Shown in pieces: positions 1-8,208 of a stretch of DNA of 24,998 bases (positions within the stretch are counted from its first letter, which is position 1; each line of letters opens with the position of its first letter). The notes beneath the pieces were generated by a model. That model did no database searches. It was not told the DNA's origin and saw nothing but the letters and a program-made list of their open reading frames with translations. Source of the stretch: Baffinella frigidus (Eukaryota; Cryptophyceae; Cryptomonadales; Baffinellaceae). Made by a program: the position numbers and the translations under genes. The stretch is from contig MU648100.1 of assembly GCA_026770585.1 (NCBI GenBank), forward strand, positions 1 to 24,998, read 5' to 3'.

Positions 1-981
1 AATGTTAAATTATTATATAATTCATCACATTTTGAAGTCAATACAAATAATTTAGAAATACATTCGGACATATTATTACAAATGACGACACCATGGACGA
101 CAACGGGAACTAATATATCATATAGTTCCGGAAATGTTGGTATTGGGACACAATCATCCGGCGAAAAATTAGATATTCATGGTAATATTTGCTTTTATTC
201 TAAAGCAGAGTTGGGCCAAGACCATAATAATGGGATTATATGGGGTAATAACTACCATATAAAAAAAACGGCTGGTTCTTGGAGTGCTCCAAATTATCAA
301 CAACTGGAAATAAAATTCCCAACTGGTATTACGCTAATAACTGGTAACTCATACGGTAAGTCATTCGTGGGTGTAGATAATGGCATGTCTATAGGCTCAT
401 CTTATTATAACACAAAACCGCCTAATAATTCATTAATAATTCAGGGTAAACTGGGGGTTGGTTTAACAAATCCAAGTTATAAATTAGATGTTTCAGGGGG
501 TCTAGTTAGATTAGACAATTGTCTTATAGGAAGGTTGGATACTAATGTAACAAATTATACGCAATTTATGTATCACAATTTAGAAAATAATTCAACAAAT
601 TACGCACTTTTACAACAAGCCACAGGGGCCACGTTTCTTAATGCATCAGTAAATCAAAACATAAATTTTAGAATAGGTAACTCCACAAAAATGGTAATGT
701 CTTCAGGGGGTTTTATAGGTATTGGTGTTATTAATCCACAAGTAGCATTACATGTTCAAGGTTCAATTGATGCAAGCGGAACGGTTTTTACAAGTTTATT
801 AAATCTTGGACAATGGGATATATATGAAGCAACCTCAAGTAGCACAACTTACGGGTCTATATCAGATGGAGATTTAATTTTTGACCATTCGGGAGGGAGT
901 AAAGATGCGGGCATAATGTGGTTAGAATATGACCAAACACATACCGATGCTTTAAGTAGTTTCACAGGCTCACACCAATAA
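1..981 (+). CDS. Viral tail-fibre-like structural protein, N-terminal part (partial, frameshifted end)
   Basis: The frame is open from the first base of the window, so the gene starts outside it; the ATG at 82 is internal. The protein has repeated short beta-rich motifs, GNVGIGT (about codon 45), KLDIHGN, a second LGVGLTNPSYKLDVSGG and a third IGIGVINPQVALHVQGS. These repeats are typical of fibre or tail-spike-like proteins in phages and in large DNA viruses of algae and protists. The frame ends at a TAA at 979-981, but the expected C-terminal region continues at once in the frame beginning near 975, so this stop follows a frameshift rather than ending the gene. Base composition is very AT-rich, unlike everything after 1650. 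The family assignment is pattern-based recognition; the exact virus group cannot be told. Confidence 0.6.
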   Translation, partial: NVKLLYNSSHFEVNTNNLEIHSDILLQMTTPWTTTGTNISYSSGNVGIGTQSSGEKLDIHGNICFYSKAELGQDHNNGIIWGNNYHIKKTAGSWSAPNYQQLEIKFPTGITLITGNSYGKSFVGVDNGMSIGSSYYNTKPPNNSLIIQGKLGVGLTNPSYKLDVSGGLVRLDNCLIGRLDTNVTNYTQFMYHNLENNSTNYALLQQATGATFLNASVNQNINFRIGNSTKMVMSSGGFIGIGVINPQVALHVQGSIDASGTVFTSLLNLGQWDIYEATSSSTTYGSISDGDLIFDHSGGSKDAGIMWLEYDQTHTDALSSFTGSHQ

Positions 982-1650
982 GTGACAACAAAATTGTATA
1001 TTCTAATGATTGCAATTATATAGGTTATATTGTAAAATCAACGGGTGATTTTAAAGACCTAAACAGTAAATATAAAAACAACATCCAAAATATAAAAATA
1101 AATTCATCTCTTCCATATGTAGAATTTACAAATGAACAATATTTTAAATCGGTATATGGTGTTATCTCAAATAGAGAAGATGATGAACGAGTTTATAAAT
1201 CAGGCTTTTTCAATAGGAGCATAAAAAAAGATTTAAAAGATGGTAGATTAACCATTAACTCTTTGGGTGATGGCGCATTATATGTAAGCGATTTTAACGG
1301 TGATTTAATAAATGGTGATTATGTGGTTAGTTCTCCAATTCCTGGTATTAGTATGAAACAAGCGAGCGAGTTTTTAGCAAATTATACAGTGGCTAAAGTT
1401 TGAATGGACTGTGATTTTTGCCCTAAATTAGAGCCTGTTTTAATATGTAAAGAAGAATTAATATACTCATCAAATTATAATAAAAGAACAAGTAATGTTA
1501 CAATAACTTCCAATTATCAAAATGTATTAGATTCAAATGGTGATTTAATTTATATTGAACAAAGAGATGATAATTCAAACGTAATTTATGATTATGAATA
1601 TGAAATGAAATATATCACATTAGAAGGGTTGATTATTCCAAAAGATGAAT
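975..1650 (+). pseudogene. Viral tail-fibre-like protein, C-terminal part, broken by TGA and truncated
   Basis: Translation in the frame of 975 resumes the protein of the preceding entry without a gap in sense. It carries a conserved C-terminal region: YIGYIVKSTGDF, VYGVISNREDDER, INSLGDGALYVSDFNGDL and GDYVVSSPIPGISMKQ, then NYTVAKV. A TGA at 1401-1403 interrupts it, and the same frame continues straight on with MDCDFC. From memory, homologues read through this point as an AK(I/V)-x-MDCDF type motif, so the TGA is a disruption (one base from TCA or TGG) and not the natural end. The frame then runs to YEYEMKYITLEG and is cut at about 1648-1654, where GC-rich retroelement sequence begins. The gene is therefore doubly broken and truncated: a decayed insertion or low-quality sequence at a chimeric edge. 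Confidence 0.55.
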
Positions 1651-1839
1651 CACGCCCTGGGCGTGGCACGGGTCTGGCTGAACTTCCAACCCGTCAATCT
1701 TCCCGCCGACTGGATCAGCACTAAAATTCTGGTGTATGAGGATCGTTCCACGAGCCGCCACACCTGCATCGAAATGGTGCTCCACGGCCGCCTCATCGAC
1801 ATGCTCCCTCCTCAACGGCGCGGGCTTGGCAACACCTGA
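1651..1839 (+). pseudogene. C-terminal fragment of the retroelement's repeated protease-like module
   Basis: From about 1654 the plus strand encodes ALGVARVWLNF, then WISTKILVYEDR and HTCIEMVLHGRLIDML before a stop at 1837-1839. This matches residues about 1181-1226 of the 1638-codon minus-strand frame (ALGGARVQLNF, WLHIDVVVIEDR, NTCVDLVFHRAF) and the equivalent part of its first copy (VNVLVFEDR, TCFDMVWPG). It is thus a fourth copy of that module, on the opposite strand, with everything upstream missing. The ATG at 1645 is a junction accident: its first codons come from the AT-rich side. The match is visible by eye over about 50 residues; no function can be claimed for the fragment. Confidence 0.6.
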
Positions 1840-2052
1840 CGGGCGTGCCGCCGGTCGCATCCCTCGACCTCACCACCACCGCCACACTTCCCGACACCGA
1901 CATCTTCCGTCAGCTTCCGCTACGATTTTCCAATCTCTACGCCTGTCACCAGCCTACAAGATGCGGGAGGAGAGTAACGCGGAAGCCCACAGGACTAACT
2001 CGTGAAGAAACCTACGCGATCGCGTTCGTTGCCCGCTTTGCCTTCGACCACC

Positions 2053-2422
2053 GCTCTCGCACTTCAGCGAGGGCTGAGAGGGAGTCCACGCGCAGCAGCC
2101 CTTAACACCTCGAACGGGGCGAGAACAGTCGACCCGCGCACCACCATCGACTACAACACCGTCGCTCACCACTCTCGCACTACTGCGAGGGCTGGAGGAG
2201 CTCATGCTCCTCACCACTCTCGCACTACTGCGAGGGCTGGAGGAGCTCGTGCCCCGCCCTTCGAAGGCTGAAGGAACCCTCGCCCTCGCCTTCGTCGTCA
2301 ACTCCGCGTCCCCGCTCACCCCTTCAGCACCTCAGCGAGGGCTGGAGGAGTCTAAGCGAGGCGACTCTTCATCACCGTATAACTCGCCACCTCCTCTCGT
2401 CAACCTCGCACCTCAGCGAGGA
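2053..2422. repeat. Diverged hairpin repeats including a 45-bp tandem duplication
   Basis: A 45-bp unit is present twice head to tail (2165-2209 and 2210-2254) with few differences. Each contains the perfect hairpin CTCGCACTACTGCGAG (6-bp stem, 4-base loop) followed by GGCTGGAGGAG. Looser relatives with a CTCGC...GCGAG stem and a six-base loop occur at 2056-2071 and 2405-2420, and a half copy lacking the left arm is near 2328-2345. Stem and the purine-rich tail are what is shared; the spacers differ. Confidence 0.7.
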
Positions 2423-2491
2423 CCGAAAGAGTCAGCTCACCGAGACCAACCTCGGCGGGCAGGAGGAGAGGACACTCCATCCTCTCCTCCT

Positions 2492-2498
2492 TATAAAA
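2492..2498 (+). promoter_or_regulatory. Possible TATA box
   Basis: TATAAAA occurs in a GC-rich setting (cctcctTATAAAAcgcg), the only clean plus-strand TATA box in this stretch. It could drive a transcript running toward the short ORF at 3664. No initiator or transcript evidence is available. Confidence 0.3.
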
Positions 2499-3607
2499 CG
2501 CGCCCAAAAGATAGAAAGAGTAGCTCCAAAACAATCCCGCTGTCTACCCTGAGCAGGAGAACAGCGAGAGGAGCCACTCTCGGCAACGCTGACCAGAGTT
2601 AAGGACCGCATGTAACCCAACGACTGGAATAACATCCGCTCCTCGGAAACGTGTCAGACCCGGGGACCCTATCTTCCCCGAAATCAAGCACCCGGGACCA
2701 AGCACAGAAAAGACTCGCCTCTCTCGAACTTGAGTATCTAACTCTTACCCTCAAAACTATCACTTTCCGGCCTTTCTTCCCCTTCCCCATCTGTGGCTAT
2801 GGAGCAGGACGGAAGACGCAGCGACAGAGGAGTCATCCTCTCCGTTTCGGAGGGCCCAACAGGACAGCGACCTCCCAACTCTCGATCCCTCTCGACTCAA
2901 CTCGCTGAAAGACCAGAACTCGAACCTCCTATCTTGAACGATTACCTTAGGATCCAAACCAAAAGAAGTACAGTATCCTCCCACAAACATGAGGCATTAG
3001 GAAGCAGGCTGTGACCTCTCTGGGCATCGATGCCTCCTCCCCTCCTTGTCTCCTTCGATGCCCAACCAAGCTCAGTGTTGGGAGAAGAATTCCTGCCTCC
3101 CCGCTAAATGCTCCTTCATGGAATCAATTCCCGCAAATAGGCACACGACAAGATAAGGGATCTTCATTCTCACCGAGTTAGACAGCTCCCTCAAGAAACT
3201 ACGTGCGGGACCTCAAGCGCTAACTGGGGTTTCCCTTCTTCCCCTTCCCCAAAAAGGTGACCCAGAAAGATGAGGACTTCTCGCTCCTGCATACGCCCGG
3301 CTGAAACCAGGTGTTACCGTTCCACCACCTCCTCTTCCTTTGACTCCCTTACCGAGACCTGGACATGGAAGAATAAGTACTCCTGGCTTGACTAACCCTA
3401 GCTACAAATCGTCCGAGCAAAGCCCACCCCCAACTGGAGGTACCCCTGTTACTGACCAACTCGAGCAGAATCCGCACGACGAACCTATGGGCCTTCTAAG
3501 CCTAAATGCCCTGACTGAAACACGAAAGAATGATAACCAACTAAAATTAAGCTCAAAGGAATCCTGCCTTTGAGAAGCCAGATCTTACCGGAGAAAAATA
3601 AACCTGC

Positions 3608-3643
3608 CACTAACCCGTGGACCTATCTATCCTTCCCTTTCAG
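3608..3643 (+). promoter_or_regulatory. Possible intron 3' end (branch point and acceptor)
   Basis: CACTAAC at 3608-3614 resembles a fungal-type branch point. A pyrimidine tract follows (about 3623-3640) and then CAG at 3641-3643, with the ATG of a short ORF 21 bases further on. The branch-to-acceptor distance of about 29 bases is normal for small fungal introns. I found no convincing donor upstream, so only the acceptor half is proposed. Confidence 0.3.
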
Positions 3644-3663
3644 GTGACGCCCCTCCTCAAGTC

Positions 3664-3822
3664 ATGAGTCGCACTTACCTATCCACCTCCTTCTCGTCTA
3701 AAGAAATTGATTTAAAGTTACACTCCTTAAAAGAGCAATTCAACTTTGCCCTCCGCTTTCAGGAAAACCTGCAAGCGCGATCCTCGCAACTCGTCCTTGA
3801 AAGGAGCTCTCCTCGATCCTGA
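3664..3822 (+). CDS. Short 52-codon ORF, possible broken gag start
   Basis: Starts at an ATG just after a plausible splice acceptor. The product is helical and charged (SSKEIDLKLHSLKEQFNFAL near the N-terminus), unlike the low-complexity translations around it. At about 3799 a +1 shift would extend it by about 20 codons (containing DPDFPADDLLG) to a TAG at about 3889, which suggests a frameshifted small protein. It could be the beginning of a retroelement gag or of an unknown gene. I do not recognise it, and it may be chance. Confidence 0.22.
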   Translation: MSRTYLSTSFSSKEIDLKLHSLKEQFNFALRFQENLQARSSQLVLERSSPRS

Positions 3823-4715
3823 CTTCCCCGCCGACGATCTTCTGGGAAGCCATCTATAGCCTGACTACATTGCTCTTTATCCTCGTGAGCGAGGGTGAGA
3901 GACCAGCCTGAGCTGGATAGGTTACGAGCCTCAAGAGGCGTCAGAAGAGGCGCAAGCCTCCTCTGGCCACTTAAGAAACGACAACTTAAGGACGCTCTCT
4001 TGAGGAAGATTGACTTACATAAGTCAAAGGGAAGGAAAGATGGGGACGTGATTATTACAAGGAAGGCAGCTAACGGCTCCAATTCCCTCCTCACGAGAAG
4101 GAGGAATTCGGGGTCGGAACTTCATCCGAAATTTGCCTGTCCATTCCTGTGTCCTTCTGCTCCCCGCGGCTCCCCGCGCCGCCTCCTGTGAGCAGATTCC
4201 CCTGCTGTACTTCTACCCGCTCATAGAGCTCTGTTACTCCCCACGACAGAATGTTGTCACATTTTTCTCGATCGCGGCTTCTATGCAAGATGCACACTGT
4301 GCCTGGCCGCATCCCCTCCCTGCTCCCTGTGCGCGTTCTGCTATGTGCACGCTCTGCTACCCCGCGTGCGTGCATGCTCTGCTGCCCCGCGTGCGCCCTT
4401 GCGTGTGCTGCCATCGCCCTCTCCTCGCAACTGAGCAGCATGCGATGATGCCGAGCGCTGCTCCTCTCCCTCCCTGCTCCCGCGTGCGTACTCGGCCACC
4501 CACACCTGCGTGCTCCGTACCGTTTCTCCGTGCGTCTCTCCGTGGGTGCGCAGGTGATCACCCCCGGGTGAGCGCTGGCGCCCACGAGTGTTTCAACATG
4601 ACAAGACAACGTGCGCCATCAACAAGCTCGCCAGGCTGCGTCCCCTCCCTCCCCCCGTACGTCCCCTACCGCGGGCATGCTATGCGCACTCTGCTGCGCG
4701 TGTACTTTACACCGG
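3823..4715. other. No recognisable gene; C/T-rich low-complexity stretch
   Basis: Bases 3880-4130 mix purine-rich and neutral sequence with no sustained reading frame of normal composition. From about 4190 to 4700 the plus strand is dominated by short CTGCTCC, TGCGTGC and CCCGCGTGCG words, giving overlapping low-complexity frames on both strands that I treat as artefacts. Confidence 0.5.
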
Positions 4716-5000
4716 CTCCCAAGAGAAAGGTGCGAGCGCCCTCCCCCACCCTCCACCCCTCCCAAGGACAAGGTACGCACGCCCTTTCTTGACTGGCTCC
4801 CAAGGAAAAGGTGCGCGCGCGCTCTCTCCCCCCCCCTCCCCAAGGGCAAGGTGCGTCAGAGCCCATTCTTCACTGACTCCCAAGGGATAGGTACGCGCGC
4901 CCTCTCCAACCCCCCCTCCCTCCAAAGGCAAGGCAAGGTACGCGCGCCCTCTGTTCATGCGCTCCTAAGGGCAAGGTGCGTGTGCCCCCCCCCTCCCCAA
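4716..5000. repeat. Minisatellite of about 40 bp, seven units
   Basis: Units begin with CTCCCAAGG-like words at 4716, 4759, 4797, 4836, 4877, about 4920 and 4962, so the period varies from 38 to 43 bp. The common core is CTCCCAAGG(A/G)nAAGGT(A/G)CGCGCGCCCTCTC followed by a C-run of variable length. Unit-length differences lie mostly in the C-run. The open frames across it on both strands are by-products of the repeat. Confidence 0.75.
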
Positions 5001-5548
5001 TTTTCTGTAACATACAACCGCCGCACAAAACCCTACATCAGGTGAGACGGGACATTCGTGGGGGGGACATTCGGGACGAGGAACGCACGCGCGCGGTGAG
5101 GACAGCATACATCATCGCATGGCCGGCGAGGACGGCTGCGGACGTGGGGCGGGGGGGGCGCACAGCATGCCTCGCGGCGGTGCGCCCGCGGAGGGACCCC
5201 TTCCGGGTCCCTTTGCTTCTGAGGGGCCTTTCCGGCATAGTGGGCTCGACGAGGGGGGGCGGGGACGACGCGCTCGACGGCCTTGCGGCGGCGCGCCCGA
5301 CAAGACAATCTTTCTTAGTTCTAGGGGGGGAAGTGTTGGGCCAGTCTGGTAAATTTGCCAGGTAGGTCTGATGCGCGATCCATCGGGAGCGGCCCCTTGA
5401 ACCACAGCGGGCAGAGCCCAATGCTTTATTTGGAAGTAAGGCGTATCTGGTCCTAGCTTGGGGATCGCACGGGCTGACACCGACAATCCTGTCTAATAAA
5501 CACGAAATCAACGAAATCAACACGCTTGCCACCACGTGAGCAACACGC
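5001..5548. other. Very GC-rich spacer upstream of an orphan ORF
   Basis: Contains G-runs, a twice-repeated GGGACATTCG (5049-5058 and 5067-5076), a TTTATT at 5425-5430 (AATAAA on the minus strand) and an AATAAA at 5495-5500 followed by a doubled ACGAAATCA just before the ATG at 5549. Long frames exist on the minus strand but are composition shadows (Arg/Ala/Pro/Ser). Confidence 0.45.
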
Positions 5549-6181
5549 ATGTCGCGGCAGGGTCGCCAGATGGCGGTCTTCTTGGCACGATTCGCTGCGA
5601 TTGAGAAGGAGCAGATGCTCGCAGTCCACGAAAACGACATCATGTGCGAATGCCCCTGTTTTGACGAGTCGGAGTGGGTGTTTGTCCCAAAGAGCTCAGG
5701 CCGTCGTAATCCTCTTTGTTCAGACGAGATGGCGGCTGACGCTGAAGCCGACGAAACCTGCACGGGCTTCGACGCCAGGATCGACAACCCCGGGGACATC
5801 AGGGCTACGAGCCCGCGGTTTGCACCTATCGCAGCAGCCCGGCGGATCAAGGAGAGGGGGGATGCGGAGAAGGCTGCGGCTGCCAGGTTGGAATTCGAGC
5901 ACGGGCTCTACTCCGGCCAGCACGTGGACGCCGTTTTTCCGGAGCCGACCACCGACGGCACCTTCCACTTCTTCCCCGCGATCGTGGTCGGTCTTAGTGG
6001 GGATGGCACCTCCACCTACAATTCTTTGTGGGTGATGGTGCAGCTGAAGTGGCCCAACGCCGTGGGAGTGCCGAACAAGGGCACTGTTCCTCTACGGGAT
6101 GTGCGCGAACAAGTGCCGGTCCTCGAGGACAACTCGCTGGCGGAGGGCTGGTCTGCAGAGGGTTGGTCTTCAAAGCAGTAA
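5549..6181 (+). CDS. Orphan protein of 210 residues with a possible Tudor/SH3-like barrel
   Basis: ATG start, single clean frame, balanced composition. Residues 1-30 are helical, followed by a Cys cluster (CECPCF at 33-38), an acidic stretch (59-70) and a helix rich in Ala, Arg and Glu (95-118). Residues about 119-189 look like a small beta barrel: YSGQHVDAVFPE, FHFFPAIVVG, LWVMVQLKWP, then VPLRDVREQVP. That pattern (surface for a ligand, alternating hydrophobic strands, closing VPLxDVR) recalls Tudor or Agenet-type modules that read modified histones, but no aromatic cage can be proved by eye. It ends with a tandem EGWSAEGWSS. It is on the opposite strand to pol and may be a host gene fragment or retroelement cargo. 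Confidence 0.45.
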   Translation: MSRQGRQMAVFLARFAAIEKEQMLAVHENDIMCECPCFDESEWVFVPKSSGRRNPLCSDEMAADAEADETCTGFDARIDNPGDIRATSPRFAPIAAARRIKERGDAEKAAAARLEFEHGLYSGQHVDAVFPEPTTDGTFHFFPAIVVGLSGDGTSTYNSLWVMVQLKWPNAVGVPNKGTVPLRDVREQVPVLEDNSLAEGWSAEGWSSKQ

Positions 6182-6460
6182 GGTCGCAGTGGGGCGTGGA
6201 CTGGGGGCGCTTTCTCCTGTGGGTGTAAGGGAGTGCGTCTCAGCGTGCGTCTGGGTGAGCAGCTGCAAAGGCACAGTAAACGAAGCTCACAGCTTCATTC
6301 AGGATCGAGCGGCCTCTCTTCGAAGGGGCGGAAATGGGTTAACTAATCCCATTTACCCCCAAATCGATAAGGCAAAAAGGGCCAAACCACAACGATTGGG
6401 CTTGGGGCACTAGAGCCATTCTATGCATACGGGAACACGGTTCCCCGTATCCCGAGGGGG

Positions 6461-6640
6461 TGGGAGATTGGGAAATCTCCCAACATCCCCCGGGACAAGG
6501 GAAACCCTCACGTAGCCCTTCTACTGATACGTAGGGGAGAAGCACCCCTGGGGCCGCGGAGGAATGGGGGATGGAAATCCCCCAGTATCCCGCCGGACGA
6601 GGGGAGGTTCTCACAGCCCTTCTACTTGGTACGTAGGGCC
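6461..6640. repeat. Two tandem hairpin units with compensatory stem changes
   Basis: Unit A (from about 6462) has the stem GGGAGAT/ATCTCCC. Unit B (from about 6566) has GGGGGAT/ATCCCCC, with an A-T pair changed to G-C on both arms. After the hairpin both units share a (C)ATCCC(C/G) word, a purine run, then CNCA(C)GTAGCCCTTCTACT-like sequence and TACGTAGGG. The period is about 103 bp. A partial third end, GGTACGTAG, follows near 6649-6658. The paired change argues that the stem itself is maintained. Confidence 0.6.
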
Positions 6641-7013
6641 GTATTTCTAGGTACGTAGAGGCCTAATCCCAGCCCCCAGAGGGGGGGGCAGGGTGAGGTC
6701 ACTAGTCACGGAGTTTTTAGAGGGATAACGGGGAACTCCGTTACACAGCCCTTTCACCAAGGGGTCGTCCCCGAACCCCTAAGGTCCTTTCCTACTTCTT
6801 AACTACGCTTAAGTGCCGTGCCCTCCCACCGGCGGGGGAGGAGCATATGTTCCTATACCAGGTTCTAATCCTGAATTCGAGGTTGATGAGGCCCGTGCTC
6901 ACGGAGCGAGGACACCCAGGGACCCCCCTCCGGGCGGGAGGGGGAAACCGGGGTACTTGGCCTATGGGTGGTAGTTCCCAACTATGGTCGAGGGAGGCGG
7001 GTTGAGGCCATTT

Positions 7014-7038
7014 GAGGACTATGGGGGCCATAGTCCTC
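7014..7038. repeat. Perfect 11-bp inverted repeat with 3-base loop
   Basis: GAGGACTATGG (7014-7024) and its exact reverse complement CCATAGTCCTC (7028-7038) enclose GGG. It is the strongest hairpin in the 6182-7531 cluster. No T-run follows on either strand, so a simple terminator is not indicated. Confidence 0.6.
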
Positions 7039-7312
7039 TGGGCTCAACCCGATCCCTGTTGTCTTAATGGCTTAAAGGGCTATCCCAAGCTACGTGACGG
7101 TTTTGACGGGAAGGACGCGCGCGGGGCCTGCTCCAGAACGAGACAGGGTCGCGGGTGGCGGGAGACGCGACGGGTTCAGCGACCTTGGAGCGGGGCCCCG
7201 AAGTCGTGCCTCTGGCCTCGCGAAGAGCCGTTACTGGTTTCAGGATGATCAGCGAGCTCCAAGGAGTCGTAGCGGAGGGTAGGCTCCAGGGAGGCGTAGC
7301 GTAACCGCCCGA

Positions 7313-7352
7313 TCGGAGTCGGTGGTTCCGAATCGGAGTCGGTAGTTCCGAT
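7313..7352. repeat. 20-bp tandem duplication
   Basis: TCGGAGTCGGTGGTTCCGAA is followed directly by TCGGAGTCGGTAGTTCCGAT; the two copies differ at two positions. No reading frame of interest crosses it. Confidence 0.7.
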
Positions 7353-7564
7353 ACGATGCGAGATGGGGGCAGCCGCCAAACGTTACCGTGTCTTGGACGG
7401 AGGTGTGGGGTATTTCCAGCTGAAATTGGTCGTGACATCCGGGCCAGGTACCAAAGGTGTCGGCCGTTACTGGGGGTGAAAAGGGTTCATCTCTCTGAGA
7501 AATCGCGAATCCGAATTCTCTTCACCCACAGTTGTCAGTGACACGCTTTCGCCAAGTCCCTCAG

Positions 7565-8056
7565 ATGTCGCCCTCAGTTCATCAGATTCATCGCCGGGGA
7601 ATGATGGTCCTCGGCATGGCCGAAGATGCCGTTCGCGTTAAGGCCAAAGCGAAGGAGGCGCGCCGCAAGAAAGTTCTTCAAACGGGTAGCCGGCGAGTGC
7701 GTTATCGTCTGTTCAAGGGCCGGCGCGAGGAGGCCATTGAGGAGGAGACGCGAGAGGCGTATCGCGCCCGCCTGAACCGCTCAATTGCGGTCATGTCCGG
7801 CTGGCTGGAAGCTCAAGAGAGGGTCAACGCTCAGGAGGGAAAGCCGAGGTTTGCCGGGGATCAGGAGGAGGACGGGCTGAACGTCCCGTTGAGCCCCTCC
7901 GCGGGTGTAGCACCTGTCGTGACCCCAATCGCCATGGGAATAATCGTAGAGGGTCCGATCTGCCCGTGGGAGCCGTTGATGGAGACCACCGTCGTAGGCG
8001 CGAGGGAGCCAAGCGAGGGGCAGTTACTTATCACGTCCTTTTTCGTCCGAGGTTGA
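7565..8056 (+). CDS. Orphan basic/charged protein, convergent with pol
   Basis: The first ATG is at 7565; the frame extends a little upstream to a TTG and is preceded by a pyrimidine-rich CTCTTCACCCACAG at about 7518-7531 that could be a splice acceptor. The N-terminal half is a long, highly charged helix rich in Lys, Arg and Glu (AVRVKAKAKEARRKK, then KGRREEAIEEETREAYRARL), which suggests nucleic-acid binding or a coiled coil. The C-terminal half is hydrophobic with no motif I recognise. An AATAAA lies 22 bases past the stop, which supports a real plus-strand transcript. Function unknown. Confidence 0.42.
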   Translation: MSPSVHQIHRRGMMVLGMAEDAVRVKAKAKEARRKKVLQTGSRRVRYRLFKGRREEAIEEETREAYRARLNRSIAVMSGWLEAQERVNAQEGKPRFAGDQEEDGLNVPLSPSAGVAPVVTPIAMGIIVEGPICPWEPLMETTVVGAREPSEGQLLITSFFVRG

Positions 8057-8077
8057 TCGGGGTGTAAAGCGAGTGTA

Positions 8078-8083
8078 AATAAA
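8078..8083 (+). terminator. Possible polyadenylation signal
   Basis: AATAAA lies 22 bases after the stop of the ORF at 7565-8056. It fits as its poly(A) signal; the spacing is plausible for a fungus or protist. Confidence 0.35.
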
Positions 8084-8116
8084 ACGAACGATTTACCGAG
8101 CGTGAAGGGGGTGTTT

Positions 8117-8208
8117 CTGCTGGGAAGCTTCAGCAGGTACACCGGGAAGGGGCGATGTCGCCCCTTCACCAAAGATTGGAGGGAGTGGTGCCGGGGGTCC
8201 TCCCACTC
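8117..8208. terminator. Group of three inverted repeats between convergent genes
   Basis: Three stems follow one another: CTGCTG/CAGCAG (8117-8136), a perfect 10-bp stem GAAGGGGCGA/TCGCCCCTTC with a 2-base loop (8146-8167), and GAGTGG/CCACTC (8183-8208). They occupy the gap between the plus-strand ORF ending at 8056 and the pol stop at 8272. A role in ending convergent transcripts, or in the 3' untranslated region of the retroelement, is possible but unproved. Confidence 0.4.

Larger units (their letters stand above)
1840..3607. other. Non-coding GC-rich stretch, pyrimidine-rich on the plus strand
   Basis: No frame here looks like a gene: the open frames are short, Arg/Pro/Ser-rich and overlap in several registers. 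The stretch holds the hairpin repeats at 2053-2420 and a TATA box at 2492, described separately. An AATAAA lies at 3597-3602. It could be LTR or untranslated-leader sequence of a plus-strand element, since a retroelement module fragment lies just upstream, but I see no LTR ends. Confidence 0.5.
6182..7531. other. Non-coding spacer with many inverted repeats
   Basis: No gene-like frame. The stretch is crowded with short perfect hairpins and tandem copies, listed separately. Perfect stems include GAAGCT/AGCTTC (6282-6296), AAATGGG/CCCATTT (6332-6354), AACGG/CCGTT (6727-6742) and an 11-bp stem at 7014-7038. The density of hairpins suggests a dispersed palindromic repeat family or a structured untranslated region. 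Confidence 0.5.

Noticed and set aside
975-1650. TGA as a sense codon in this organism
   Set aside because: The 1824-codon pol frame contains no TGA, and the viral-like gene also has a frameshift, so mutation is the simpler view.
1645-1839. A genuine 64-codon gene starting at ATG 1645
   Set aside because: The ATG falls on the AT-rich side of the junction and the rest is a truncated retroelement domain.
4133-4890. Several long frames on both strands over the C-rich region
   Set aside because: They come from the minisatellite and CTGCTCC-type simple sequence, with no domain and no consistent register.
5038-5850. A 270-codon minus-strand frame
   Set aside because: It is composed of Arg, Ala, Ser and Pro runs over G-rich spacer and overlaps the better ORF at 5549 in antisense.
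6851-6895. GGTTCTAATCC, resembling the B box of a tRNA gene
   Set aside because: No A box at the right distance and no cloverleaf can be drawn around it.
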